A stretch of DNA of 64,000 bases, taken from assembly GCA_028289245.1 (NCBI GenBank), contig JAQGGT010000004.1, positions 1-64,000 of the forward strand, in the 5' to 3' direction. Position numbers and translations under genes: made by a program. Under the pieces are notes generated by a model. That model searched no databases and was not told the origin of the DNA. It saw nothing but the letters and a program-made list of their open reading frames with translations. Position 1 is the first letter of the stretch. Every line of letters starts with the position of its first letter. This stretch comes from Candidatus Saccharimonadota bacterium. GTDB taxonomy: Bacteria > Patescibacteriota > Saccharimonadia > Saccharimonadales > UBA4665. Positions 1 through 7,825 of the stretch are shown here, in pieces.

Positions 1-37
1 CAAATGTAAAAGTACCAATTTAAATGAGGAGTACAGT

Positions 38-244
38 ATGGCAGTAGACGACTATAACGACAGTAGACAACTCAGCAGGGATGTACGGGATGCGCACGTT
101 AGCGCAGCAACAGCCAAGATTCTATCAACATTAGCACTTATTGCAGCGGTAATTGCTCTTGCAGTTTCAGTTATGGCTTGGAACAAAGCCAATGACGCGT
201 GGGGCAACGCCCAGCGCGCCATAAATGTTTCTGAGTCAAAATAA
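38..244 (+). CDS. Small single-pass membrane protein
   Basis: A 68-residue protein of unknown function. An AGGAG ribosome binding site lies about 8 nt before the ATG. Residues 1-25 are polar and charged, residues about 27-48 form one hydrophobic helix (LALIAAVIALAVSVMAW), and a short polar tail follows. There is no signal cleavage motif, so a membrane-anchored small protein is likely. It is a single-gene unit closed by the strong terminator at 261-288. I do not recognise a family. Confidence 0.7.
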   Translation: MAVDDYNDSRQLSRDVRDAHVSAATAKILSTLALIAAVIALAVSVMAWNKANDAWGNAQRAINVSESK

Positions 245-260
245 GGCCCAGCAGTCAGTT

Positions 261-288
261 AAAAAGAGCCACCAGCGTGGCTCTTTTT
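261..288 (+). terminator. Rho-independent terminator
   Basis: A perfect 12-bp stem (AAAAAGAGCCAC / GTGGCTCTTTTT) with a 4-nt loop and T-run lies 16 nt after the small membrane protein gene. The A-run on the other side could let it work on both strands. Confidence 0.9.
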
Positions 289-300
289 AATTATGATCGG

Positions 301-346
301 CAGAAAGACTTCCCTTCGCGCAGCCGCGATGCAAGAAGTCTTTCTG
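301..346. repeat. Palindromic intergenic hairpin, family 1 copy 1
   Basis: CAGAAAGACTTC at 301-312 is perfectly inverted at 335-346, enclosing a GC-rich core with CGCGCAGCCGCG. The core and the AAGACTTCC arm recur at 3711-3740 and 8316-8360. On the minus strand this copy lies just after the gene at 356-514, so it may also act as its terminator, although its T-run is interrupted. Confidence 0.7.
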
Positions 347-355
347 TAAGCTCAC

Positions 356-514
356 TTAGATCTGAGCAATGATCCAAGCGCAGCCGGCCAGCGAAAGTAG
401 AAAAATACTTAAGCCGACTGGTGATCCCCAGCTAAACCACGATCCCCACGATCGCCAGTTCTTCATGGAATCTTGGTGCCATTTGTAGGCTTCCTCGTCT
501 GTCATTTTTGACAT
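356..514 (-). CDS. Small single-pass membrane protein, Trp-rich
   Basis: A 52-residue protein. The start at MSKMTDEEAY was chosen because AGGAG sits 8 nt upstream of this ATG. The N-terminal half is charged and rich in tryptophan (KNWRSWGSWFSWG); residues about 33-51 form one hydrophobic helix ending the protein. Function unknown. It stands alone between the hairpin at 301-346 and a 311-nt gene-free stretch. Confidence 0.6.
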   Translation of the reverse strand: MSKMTDEEAYKWHQDSMKNWRSWGSWFSWGSPVGLSIFLLSLAGCAWIIAQI

Positions 515-825
515 GGTGAGATGCTCCTCTGTTGAGTTTATATACAGCACTCGTTCGACCGTCGATATGCTGACTCATTCTAGTTGCGTGCCAGGTGCTA
601 TGTTGTCCAAGACGAGCGGTACTTGGCATAGTGGAAATGTGGACTTACTCGCTCTACTAAATAGTATACATAAAATCGCAAGCGGTAAAAATATGACTTT
701 CTCCTTTTTATAAGTTGCTTATAAAGCATATGACTGGTTGGGGATGAAGCAAGAGGCGCGGCGGAGTTGTTGGCGGGAAGGTGATGCGAACGCATCGGCA
801 TCACCTTCCCGGCCGGTCTTGAGAA
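515..825. other. Gene-free stretch with a long hairpin
   Basis: No convincing coding frame. It holds the ribosome binding site of the 52-residue gene, an AT-rich stretch (about 650-735), and a perfect 13-bp inverted repeat (GGGAAGGTGATGC at 775-787, its complement at 798-810) just after the minus-strand gene ending at 826. The hairpin lacks a clear T-run, so it may be a weak terminator or an RNA-stabilising stem. Confidence 0.5.
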
Positions 826-1041
826 CTACTCGATGTCTTCTGCCTTGGCGTAGCGGTGGATGCCGAACATGCCGTACTGGCCGCCGTCTGTCGTACGTAC
901 TACCCAGTCGCGCGGGCTGCACGATGCACCTTCGGCGGGGTTGGACTCGATCTCCTTCCACTGGCTGCCGACTTTGACGAAGTCGCCCTTACCGACCTGG
1001 GTGACATCTCTCACGGGTGTATCCCTTTTCAAGCGGCTCAC
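826..1041 (-). CDS. Small beta-rich protein, GTG start
   Basis: A 71-residue protein of unknown function. The GTG start at 1041 is preferred over a more upstream start because a perfect AAGGAGG (1048-1054) lies 6 nt before it and the upstream extension is low-quality sequence. The body (VGKGDFVKVGSQWKEI, then RDWVVRTTDGGQYG) reads like a small SH3-like or KOW-like beta barrel, but I cannot assign a family. It ends before the 775-810 hairpin. Confidence 0.6.
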   Translation of the reverse strand: MSRLKRDTPVRDVTQVGKGDFVKVGSQWKEIESNPAEGASCSPRDWVVRTTDGGQYGMFGIHRYAKAEDIE

Positions 1042-1235
1042 GTCGCGCCTCCTTGCTGGTACTGGTTGAGGAGCCAAGCCTCCGTTACTTTGGTTGTTGC
1101 CAACTAAAGCCACCTGGCATTTGCCGGGGATATCTCTCCTGAGATTAGGGTATTTAATCATGTGAATACTGATAAATCAAAAAGCGGTTGCCGGATCGTC
1201 TTACAGTACCATAACCGTGATAACTAAAATAATCC

Positions 1236-1715
1236 CTAAGCTAGCCATCCATGCGTTTTGCCTGAAACTATATTTGCACCTAATCTATCGAATCGGAGAA
1301 TGATTTCAGTCCCGACCAGTAGTGGCAAATTTTCATAATGTGGATCTTTTGTTTCTACACCAGCAAACTCATCAAGTTCTGCGGAAAGTTCTGCTTCGGC
1401 CATCGTTTGCTCAAGATTTTCAAAAATGTCACTAGCGCTTACGGTTGGACAATCGCACTCACCGATCTGAACAGCCGCTTCTTCGACACTGAGCCTAAAA
1501 GATGGAGGTTCGGAAACAACCCCCACTACGTTGCCTGCATAACATACGACTTTGAATCTCTTTGGGTCAGCGGTGTCTTCGTAGGTGGCGCCATAAAAAG
1601 CTACCCCCAGCGCATGCGGTGACTCTTCTGCCCATAGTAAAGTTTCCTGCATTAACTGTGCAGCCTCTAAAGCGCAGTCAGGATCTGGAAGACTATCTTC
1701 CCCAACGGTGTACAT
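1236..1715 (-). CDS. Hypothetical acidic protein
   Basis: A 159-residue acidic soluble protein with no domain I recognise. The ATG at 1715 is preferred; a GTG seven codons upstream would place the start inside a hairpin. The 5' side is unusual: a terminator-like hairpin and T-tract lie directly before the start (see 1716-1750), closely similar to the sequence before the gene at 10443-11855. No Shine-Dalgarno sequence is visible. Confidence 0.5.
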   Translation of the reverse strand: MYTVGEDSLPDPDCALEAAQLMQETLLWAEESPHALGVAFYGATYEDTADPKRFKVVCYAGNVVGVVSEPPSFRLSVEEAAVQIGECDCPTVSASDIFENLEQTMAEAELSAELDEFAGVETKDPHYENLPLLVGTEIILRFDRLGANIVSGKTHGWLA

Positions 1716-1750
1716 GATTAAAAATAAAAATACCACAAAAGTGGTCTTTA
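1716..1750 (-). promoter_or_regulatory. Terminator-like leader hairpin abutting a start codon
   Basis: Read on the minus strand, GACTAAA is followed by an ACCAC/GTGGT stem, then T-tracts (TATTTTTATTTTTAAT) and the ATG at 1715. The same arrangement with closely similar sequence occurs at 11856-11888. It may be the terminator of something upstream, an attenuator, or both. Confidence 0.55.
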
Positions 1751-1759
1751 GTCGAATTG

Positions 1760-1788
1760 TGGCACACCGTATAGCCGAAGTTATAACC
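1760..1788 (-). repeat. tRNA-3'-end-like sequence, candidate relic att
   Basis: On the minus strand this reads GGTTATAACTTC followed by a short stretch ending in GTGCCA, then the hairpin leader at 1716-1750. It resembles the stretch at 12063-12092, which ends GGAGCCA and is also followed by a terminator, and more loosely the tRNA-Asn 3' end. It could be a decayed attachment site; the similarity is short and may be chance. Confidence 0.3.
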
Positions 1789-1831
1789 GGAATTAACGAG
1801 GCCGACTAGTGAATTAGCAAGTAGAGGCTGT

Positions 1832-1837
1832 TACAAT
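1832..1837 (+). promoter_or_regulatory. -10 box of a leaderless gene
   Basis: TACAAT followed by exactly 6 nt and the ATG at 1844. The same TANNNT-N6-ATG geometry recurs at several other genes here, which supports transcription starting at or next to the start codon. Confidence 0.55.
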
Positions 1838-1843
1838 TTACCT

Positions 1844-2461
1844 ATGGGAAAAGTAAAATGTAGTATCGCAGTATCGCTTGACGGATATGTGGCGGGACCT
1901 AATCAGAGCTTCGAGAAGCCTATGGGAGACATTCCCAAGAATCTACTCCACCATTGGATGTTTGATGAACCAGAAAAACACAAAGCCGAACTTAGTAGTC
2001 TGCTTGATGCCAAAGCCTTTATCATGGGCACTAACATGTTTGTCCCGCCGGACAAAAGAAATGATGCTGACTGGAAGGGCTGGTGGGGCGACACTCCCCC
2101 CTACCATGCACCGGTATTTGTGCTGGTGAATCATGCGCAAGAACCAATAGCTATGGCGGGTGGTACGACCTTTAATTTTGTGACAGGCGGCATCGTCGCT
2201 GCGCTACAAAAGGCAAAACTTGTCGCTGGAGACGGGGATATTTCAGTCGCTGGCGGCGCAAGTACGATAAACCAGTATCTTGCAGCTGGGTTATTGGATG
2301 AAGTCTGGCTGCACATCGTACCTGTACTTATTGGCAGCGGTGCAAAATTATTTAAAGATACGCCTGGCTTGCAGTTAAAACCGGTTGAAACACGGACGAC
2401 CGACCTGGTGACGCATGTTCGTTACGAAGTTTTGCATACACTTGTGCCTGGCGATCTCTAG
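1844..2461 (+). CDS. Dihydrofolate reductase-fold (RibD C-terminal-like) reductase
   Basis: A 205-residue member of the DHFR/RibD-C superfamily (YyaP/YwjB type). Visible hallmarks are the N-terminal SIAVSLDGYVAG strand-loop, the AFIMGTNMF segment, the VAGGASTINQYLAAGLLDEVWL helix region that binds NADPH in the family, and the terminal PVLIGSGAKLF motif. Length is typical. Substrate is unknown; these are generally NADPH-dependent reductases. A TACAAT box ends 6 nt before the ATG and there is no Shine-Dalgarno sequence, so a leaderless transcript is likely. It is a stand-alone gene. Confidence 0.85.
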   Translation: MGKVKCSIAVSLDGYVAGPNQSFEKPMGDIPKNLLHHWMFDEPEKHKAELSSLLDAKAFIMGTNMFVPPDKRNDADWKGWWGDTPPYHAPVFVLVNHAQEPIAMAGGTTFNFVTGGIVAALQKAKLVAGDGDISVAGGASTINQYLAAGLLDEVWLHIVPVLIGSGAKLFKDTPGLQLKPVETRTTDLVTHVRYEVLHTLVPGDL

Positions 2462-2506
2462 TGGTTGAGCTTCGGGGTATCAAAGCGGGTCACTTTTTCT
2501 CGTAAG

Positions 2507-3103
2507 CTATCTGGGCAATGTAGGCAGTATGCGTACGCCTGCCTCATCGTCGACCCGTAATCGTCTAATGCCGCCGGCCAGAGCTAGCGCGTGCAGCGTT
2601 TGTATGCCTGCGGGTGCGTTGAGGTAGAGGGCTTCATGGGCGTCGTCTAGTTGGGGCCATTCATATGCTTCTGAGACCGACTGTTGCGACATAACGCGAT
2701 CCAAGCTGCTCTGCTCGGTCGTTGCAACATATAACGCATCATTGGGAGTAGTGGCCAGGTTTGTGAGGGCCGCTACCATCTCAGGTATTGGTATGGGAAA
2801 CTCTTCAAGTAAATCGAGTCGGACGGATCTCGGCGGATGGATGAATAGTGCCCAGCTCGAGACATGATAATTTCTCCGTGAGGCTAGAACCTCGATGCAG
2901 AGCCCGCTTGCTATTACCGCAGGATGGGAAATTAGTTTCATACACAAAAATTCACTAAGCGTGAAGCAATTGCCTCGTTGGCGTTGTTGCATGTCGGCAG
3001 CAGTATATATGGTACGGTCAAAAGAATCGTTGCACACATTCCAGTACCCCTCCGAAAAGGATGGTACTGAACCAAGCGGTACGCCATACGTCATAGAACA
3101 CAT
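2507..3103 (-). CDS. Hypothetical protein
   Basis: A 198-residue soluble protein without a domain I recognise. It contains a QQRQRGNCFTLSEFLCMKLI stretch reminiscent of a small transglutaminase-like or surface-fold core, but the match is too weak to name. No strong ribosome binding site is visible; the start is the first ATG of the frame. It is convergent with the DHFR-like gene, which ends 45 nt away. Confidence 0.5.
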   Translation of the reverse strand: MCSMTYGVPLGSVPSFSEGYWNVCNDSFDRTIYTAADMQQRQRGNCFTLSEFLCMKLISHPAVIASGLCIEVLASRRNYHVSSWALFIHPPRSVRLDLLEEFPIPIPEMVAALTNLATTPNDALYVATTEQSSLDRVMSQQSVSEAYEWPQLDDAHEALYLNAPAGIQTLHALALAGGIRRLRVDDEAGVRILPTLPR

Positions 3104-3157
3104 GGTACTCGCCCTATTTTTATTTGGAAACTGAAAAAAATTCTGGCTACGAAATGG

Positions 3158-3691
3158 TTAGCTGGCCCCGATAACGATTAAAAGCATGTAGATTACGAAG
3201 AGCGGTACAATCGATAATTGGTACGGGTACAGCTTAGAACGATTAATATGCATATAGAAAAACATGCCTAGTATTGGTATTAGCAAAATGATGGCTACGA
3301 CTCCATATGGCTCGGTGAGGTGCAGGCTGAACAAGCAGATCACTCCACTCAAAAGATAACAGAACCACGAAATATAGGCCGAAGCGAAATGTATTTTTTC
3401 AGTCTTGCCTCTTGACGGCAGCGCTGCCTGCACAAAATCAAGCATGGCAAAAATAACATTGAGGTAAAAAGGAATTAGAAGATGATGTTCTGTAATAAGA
3501 AACTGATACGAGAACAGCATGAAGAACACTTCACAAATAACGTGGCTAACAAAATATAATGAGTGGCTTTTACTTGTTAGCATTGCATGCTCGCTGATAG
3601 AGTATCTTCGATTATCTCGGTGATGCCAGACCAAATAGAAATGTACAAGACTGACGATTGTGCCAGCAAATAACAGATAGAAGTATGTCAC
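3158..3691 (-). CDS. Polytopic membrane protein
   Basis: A 177-residue integral membrane protein with about five or six hydrophobic helices (around residues 2-22, 45-65, 72-92, 104-125, 131-149, 157-176) joined by short loops. Histidines are frequent near the helix ends. It has no recognisable transport or enzyme motif. It is oriented like the genes on either side but has its own intergenic spaces, so it need not be co-transcribed. Confidence 0.6.
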   Translation of the reverse strand: MTYFYLLFAGTIVSLVHFYLVWHHRDNRRYSISEHAMLTSKSHSLYFVSHVICEVFFMLFSYQFLITEHHLLIPFYLNVIFAMLDFVQAALPSRGKTEKIHFASAYISWFCYLLSGVICLFSLHLTEPYGVVAIILLIPILGMFFYMHINRSKLYPYQLSIVPLFVIYMLLIVIGAS

Positions 3692-3710
3692 TTCGTTAGT
3701 ATATCAAACC

Positions 3711-3740
3711 AAAAAGACTTCCGCTCGCGCAGCGGCGATG
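3711..3740 (-). repeat. Intergenic hairpin, family 1 copy 2 (terminator-like)
   Basis: On the minus strand a CCGCT-GCGCG-AGCGG stem is followed by AAGTCTTTTTGG. It sits 10 nt after the stop of the gene at 3751-4812 and so should terminate it. Sequence is shared with the hairpins at 301-346 and 8316-8360 beyond what a generic terminator needs. Confidence 0.7.
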
Positions 3741-3750
3741 TGGTCTAACG

Positions 3751-4812
3751 TCACCGTTTCGCTTTCCACTCGGCAATGATCGTTTGTATGGCCGCAATCG
3801 CTGCATCGGCGGTCGTTTCGTCGCGCAGCTGCCTGGCGATGGATGTGTCGGTGCCCTGCAGTCTCCGGCGCAGAAAGTAACTTGCTTGCGCGGGCCATGT
3901 CGCTGTAATGAGATCCTCTATTGCCTGCCGAGCAGCCGGGGACGCGGCCGCTTCGGCGATTGCACGGAGCTGATTGTTGATATACATCGAGATACTCTCT
4001 GGCGTATCGCCGACGATTTCGGCAATCAAGTCTCCAAAGGCGGCAATGTTTTCGTCGCTTGGATCCTGTAACGATGAGCCGCCGTGGCCTTCATAGCCGG
4101 TTTCCGCGTAGGCAGAAGCCCATATGTTACTACTAATGGATGCCGAGCCGTGAGCAGTCAGGAATAGGCTGACCGACTCCGTGAAGCTGCCTGCCTCGGC
4201 ATCTCGGTAACTAAATGACAGCTCGATTTGCCTGGTGGAACTTTTTTCGTCGGACGGATATAATAAGGCGTTCTCTGGGTATTTGTACGGCTCACCCGGT
4301 TTATTCGTAAAGATGTATTTAGGGTCATCCCAGCCCCATACCCTAAGCCCGACACCACCCAGCTTGGCATTTTGCTTGCGCATATCAAGGATCGGGTAGT
4401 ACTCGCCTTCGGACGGTATTGCTAGTTGCGCATCATTGCCCGCAAGTATGCTTCCAGCTGCGATTGTTTGCAGCTTCGCAAGGACGTCGTCGGGATTCGC
4501 TTTGATCACAATATCTACAAACGTTAAGGGGCTGTCTGCTTCCTTGAACGTAAGGAGCTCGTCGGCGAGTGCCGTGCAGCTGGCCACGACTTCGGATGGC
4601 TTAGGATCGTACTGTTCGTATGCATCCATAATCTCGGGTCGCTCGCCATTCGTATATAAATCGGCCGTACTTTCATACATCTGCATTGCCATGTCACCTA
4701 GTTCTAGAAATGGCTTTGGCTCCTGATTGAGTCTTCGCATTTCGTCCAAATAGACTATTTCGGCTGTTATCTCTCGTTGTTTCGTCTGACTTTCGGCCGG
4801 TGGTCGTTCCAT
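3751..4812 (-). CDS. Hypothetical protein
   Basis: A 353-residue soluble acidic protein of unknown function. AGGAG lies about 6 nt before the ATG. There is no signal peptide or membrane segment. The C-terminal third (from about residue 255) is helical and alanine-rich; the middle has beta-like stretches (LGGVGLRVWGWDDPKYIF, SFSYRDAEAGSFTESVSLFL). It ends in a TGA stop, which argues against UGA reassignment. The terminator-like hairpin at 3711-3740 follows. Confidence 0.6.
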   Translation of the reverse strand: MERPPAESQTKQREITAEIVYLDEMRRLNQEPKPFLELGDMAMQMYESTADLYTNGERPEIMDAYEQYDPKPSEVVASCTALADELLTFKEADSPLTFVDIVIKANPDDVLAKLQTIAAGSILAGNDAQLAIPSEGEYYPILDMRKQNAKLGGVGLRVWGWDDPKYIFTNKPGEPYKYPENALLYPSDEKSSTRQIELSFSYRDAEAGSFTESVSLFLTAHGSASISSNIWASAYAETGYEGHGGSSLQDPSDENIAAFGDLIAEIVGDTPESISMYINNQLRAIAEAAASPAARQAIEDLITATWPAQASYFLRRRLQGTDTSIARQLRDETTADAAIAAIQTIIAEWKAKR

Positions 4813-4892
4813 ATGATGCTCCTGAATTATGCTGCTGACTATAGCCTGCCCGCCGTGTGAGCCGCTAGTCGAAACATTTTACCTTTGGTATC

Positions 4893-5549
4893 ATGTCCGT
4901 AATGCTCCATCATATTCGGCGATCAGTATTAGACAAACTCGCAACGGCAGATTTCATGCGCTACGGTGAGCTCAAGCCGAAGGACCTTGATGGGAATGTC
5001 TTTACCTACCACCTCAAAGGTTTGATGGTTGATAACTTAGTCCATAAAAACGAAGCCGGCGAATATTCCCTTACACCCGCCGGGCGTGACTATATCGTGC
5101 ACCGCTACGAAAACGCAGCACTGAGTGCGCACAGTATTTTTCTGATTGTTCTGAAGCGAGAGTCCCGGTACTTGCTGCGTCGCCGGGATGTGCAGCCACT
5201 CATTGGCTACACGGGGTTTGTGCATGGTGAGCCAGAAGCTGGTGTCGATGTCCTTCAGACGGCAGCCAAACGGCTGCACGATAAGACCGGTATGCAAGCT
5301 GTGGAGTTGGTAATTGTTGGCTCGGCGTTGCTGACGCAGTATCGTTCGGCTGAGCTGCAGAGTTATTCGCACGCAATTATTATGTGCGGCGAGACCGATC
5401 AGGACCTGCAAATCGAAAGCGATGCCACTGGGCACAATTTTTGGGCCGATCTGGATTCTGTTGAAAAGCTGCTTCCGAGTTGCGTCGATATCGTCGCGAT
5501 GATCGACGGCAAGCAGCCTTGGCTTGAGCGGTCGTATGAACTCGAGTAA
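4893..5549 (+). CDS. Winged-helix plus degenerate Nudix-like protein
   Basis: A 218-residue protein. Residues about 5-70 look like a winged helix (RRSVLDKLATADFMRYGEL, then VFTYHLKGLMVDNLVHK and a YSLTPAGRDYI wing). Residues about 80-210 follow a Nudix fold pattern, but the place of the catalytic Nudix box reads GEPEAG...AAKRLHDKTG: the REXXEE glutamates that bind metal are missing. A regulatory, ligand-sensing role in the manner of NrtR-type regulators is more likely than hydrolysis; this is inference. No Shine-Dalgarno sequence is visible. Confidence 0.6.
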   Translation: MSVMLHHIRRSVLDKLATADFMRYGELKPKDLDGNVFTYHLKGLMVDNLVHKNEAGEYSLTPAGRDYIVHRYENAALSAHSIFLIVLKRESRYLLRRRDVQPLIGYTGFVHGEPEAGVDVLQTAAKRLHDKTGMQAVELVIVGSALLTQYRSAELQSYSHAIIMCGETDQDLQIESDATGHNFWADLDSVEKLLPSCVDIVAMIDGKQPWLERSYELE

Positions 5550-5552
5550 CCT

Positions 5553-5580
5553 GCTTCCCATTAGTGGACGCATTTGCTAG
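5553..5580 (-). repeat. tRNA-3'-like dispersed repeat, copy A
   Basis: The plus-strand segment GCTTCCCATTAGTGGACGCA matches the pattern GGCTCC-N5-GTGGACG-ACTTCGCAAC found better preserved at 8376 and 10396. This is the weakest copy. It lies between the HTH-Nudix gene and the VOC gene. Confidence 0.4.
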
Positions 5581-5663
5581 GGTTTTGTATGTAACTTGCG
5601 CTTTCGAAGAAGCTATCTTTGCTAAGATAGAAAGATAAGTTAAACACACAAGGGGAATAATCT

Positions 5664-6101
5664 ATGGCAACCATCAATCCGTACATTAACTTCAACGGAA
5701 ACGCCGAAGAAGCCTTCAGTTTTTATAAATCTGTGTTTGGTGGCGAGTTCGCTAGCATTGTACGCTTCAAAGACCTAGAAGGCCCCGAGTTCCCGGTAGC
5801 AGCAAACGATGCCAATAAAATCATGCGCATTGTTTTGCCGATCGGCGGAAATACTTTAATTGCCAATGATGTTCCTGAAAGTCTGGGTCCTGTGAATGAA
5901 AATGAAAACCGTTCTAAAATATCGGTTAGTGCGGAAAGCCGCGAAGAAGCTGAGACAATATTTACCGGTCTTTCAGTAGGCGGTGCCGTTGAAATGCCTA
6001 TGGCCGATAGCCCATGGGGCACAAGTTTTGCAATGTTTAGAGATACATTCGGCATTGAGTGGACCGTGGAATTCGACCCAAATAGTGATGGGCGAGCCTA
6101 G
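5664..6101 (+). CDS. VOC-family (PhnB/glyoxalase-like) protein
   Basis: A 145-residue member of the vicinal oxygen chelate superfamily, PhnB-like branch. It starts with the family opening TINPYINFNGNAEEAFSFYK and SVFGGEF, and closes with PWGTSFAMFRDTFGIEW, the usual second beta-alpha-beta unit. These proteins are small cytoplasmic dimers; the substrate cannot be predicted. An AGGGGA ribosome binding site lies about 9 nt before the ATG. A small hairpin (CTATCTT-TGCT-AAGATAG) lies upstream. Single-gene unit. Confidence 0.85.
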   Translation: MATINPYINFNGNAEEAFSFYKSVFGGEFASIVRFKDLEGPEFPVAANDANKIMRIVLPIGGNTLIANDVPESLGPVNENENRSKISVSAESREEAETIFTGLSVGGAVEMPMADSPWGTSFAMFRDTFGIEWTVEFDPNSDGRA

Positions 6102-6149
6102 AATCCAGTAGCGTCAGTGCGTACCGGATAATCTGTAAAATATATCCAG

Positions 6150-6180
6150 GGCTCCCCTTGCTGGTCGCACTTCGCAACTA
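6150..6180 (-). repeat. tRNA-3'-like dispersed repeat, copy B
   Basis: Plus strand GGCTCCCCTTGCTGGTCGCA followed by CTTCGCAACT. On the minus strand it ends GGGGAGCC, as a tRNA acceptor stem and discriminator would. Related to copies at 8376-8407 and 10394-10427. Confidence 0.5.
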
Positions 6181-6258
6181 CCCGTCGTACCCGCATCCCT
6201 GAGTTGATAGCGTCAAAAATGCCGAGGCTGGCTACGCATCACAGACCAAGCGTAGACG

Positions 6259-6287
6259 TAGACATTTATCGATAAAAGTGGTAAAAT
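6259..6287 (+). promoter_or_regulatory. Sigma-70-type promoter
   Basis: TAGACA at 6259-6264 and TAAAAT at 6282-6287, separated by 17 nt. It faces the 417-residue gene and would give a leader of about 100 nt. No other gene lies between. Confidence 0.6.
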
Positions 6288-6392
6288 AACTCTGTTCAGG
6301 GAGGTCTGTCCACTTAAGGTATTCCACGGATATTTTAACTGGGCAGATATCCTTCTGTTCATTCACAACTCAACCACTCACAAGGAGTGATT

Positions 6393-7646
6393 ATGGTAGC
6401 GATGCCTCACATCGGTGCAATGCAGTTTTTCGGCGAGGACCTCACGTCCTCGTACGGCTTTGCTCAGCAGTTCGCCGGTGACGGAGGCCACGTGGCCACT
6501 CTACCGGAGGTCATCACTGCGCGAGCCAACGTCCCCATGGAGCACGTGCTGTGGTACTACTACTACACGACATCGACTTGCGAGTACTTCGGCACCACGC
6601 AGGGCGGCAACGACATCGTGATCGTAGCCCACGGCAATGGCCCGGCAAGCAGCCTGGATGGAATCGACGAGATCTACAAGCCTCGTATGTTCCGTTCCGA
6701 TGGCAGATCCGAAAACAGCGCAGGACACATTTCGCACCAGGAGTTCCGGCGTCTCGAGAACGGCGACTACGGAGAGGTCAGCATCATCGACTTCGCCGAT
6801 GTGCGGAAGGCGTACGAGTCTGACTGGTTCAGCTTCGTCACCCTCTTCACAGCCGAGCGCGACCCGCTGTTGCAGGCCCGGCTCGGTCCTGACTGGCGAC
6901 GTGTGCTCGAGATGCTGCACGATGCCACGCAGGGAAAGCACTTCGAGCGCGGGCGCCGCATTCCGAGCACTATCAAGAGCGACGGACCGTTCCAGTACTG
7001 GAACAAGAAGTACCGGGATGAACTGCCCTACGCTCATTTGCTGAGCGTAGGAGGCACGGTGCACATGAACGCCGAGGGCGAGGAATTCCTCAGCTTTGAT
7101 GTGCACGTTCACGCGCGCAACGACGGCAGACGATTCATCGGTGTTCGGCCGGGTGCAAGCCTGACCAACATCCACGCCGGTCCGACAATCCTCGATTACA
7201 ACCGAGGGGCACTCGTGCTTCCGCACAAGCTCGGCGACGACCCGCTGCCGACCTTCTTCGTGCTGAAGCAGTACGGCGACAAGTGGTTCACCTGCGTTCG
7301 CAAGGAGGGCTACTCGTTGGACACCGGCTGGCCGGAGTTTCCCGTCAAGGAGTTCGAACTGGTCGGTTCCACCGGCAAGATCGTGTCTCCCGGCGAGATG
7401 TTCTTCTTTCGGTACGACATTGCCGAGGTTATGTGGCAAGCCCCACCCGAGGCGAACGCCTACTACGTGGGTGAGCCGCGCAAGACCAAGGTCGACGGTG
7501 ACGAAGCCATCGAGGCGGACGTCTACTTCTGCAAGGTCACCGTGGACACGACGCTGCGCTGTGTGCCCGAGGAGACCCTCAAGAAGAGCTTCGACACCCA
7601 GATGCAACTCCTCGAGCGATTCGAAAGGATCCGCTCAGAAATGTGA
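6393..7646 (+). CDS. Hypothetical protein, GC-rich
   Basis: A 417-residue protein I do not recognise. AAGGAG lies 5 nt before the ATG at 6393. The early part has a flavodoxin- or hydrolase-like beta strand (NDIVIVAHGNGPASS), but there is no complete motif. Codons are strongly GC-ending, unlike the AT-richer genes beside it, which suggests separate acquisition. It has its own promoter (6259-6287) and a long perfect hairpin after it, so it is an autonomous unit. A long frame on the opposite strand is a by-product of its GC bias. Confidence 0.65.
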   Translation: MVAMPHIGAMQFFGEDLTSSYGFAQQFAGDGGHVATLPEVITARANVPMEHVLWYYYYTTSTCEYFGTTQGGNDIVIVAHGNGPASSLDGIDEIYKPRMFRSDGRSENSAGHISHQEFRRLENGDYGEVSIIDFADVRKAYESDWFSFVTLFTAERDPLLQARLGPDWRRVLEMLHDATQGKHFERGRRIPSTIKSDGPFQYWNKKYRDELPYAHLLSVGGTVHMNAEGEEFLSFDVHVHARNDGRRFIGVRPGASLTNIHAGPTILDYNRGALVLPHKLGDDPLPTFFVLKQYGDKWFTCVRKEGYSLDTGWPEFPVKEFELVGSTGKIVSPGEMFFFRYDIAEVMWQAPPEANAYYVGEPRKTKVDGDEAIEADVYFCKVTVDTTLRCVPEETLKKSFDTQMQLLERFERIRSEM

Positions 7647-7654
7647 TGTGGTTG

Positions 7655-7696
7655 AGTTCTCGACTCTTGGCCTGCCGCCACCAAGAGTCGAGACTT
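7655..7696 (+). terminator. Hairpin terminator
   Basis: TCTCGACTCTTGG is perfectly inverted about 10 nt later (13-bp stem), starting 9 nt after the stop of the 417-residue gene. The following tail is only moderately T-rich (CTTAACTTATG). Confidence 0.65.
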
Positions 7697-7825
7697 AACT
7701 TATGTACTTATAATCATGAGTATTTAAGTTAAATGGTGAACCAGTTATAGCTTGTTCTATTTAGGCTTGAACTTAAGTAATTCGCTTAGCAATTCACGCA
7801 TGATCGCACTTCAAAATTTTTAAGA

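Noticed and set aside
432-629. 65-codon minus-strand frame overlapping the Trp-rich membrane protein gene
   Set aside because: No ribosome binding site, and the overlapping frame at 356-514 has AGGAG at the right distance and a clear membrane helix.
6501-7607. 368-codon frame opposite the 417-residue gene
   Set aside because: It is a by-product of the GC-ending codons of the plus-strand gene, which has the promoter, ribosome binding site and terminator.
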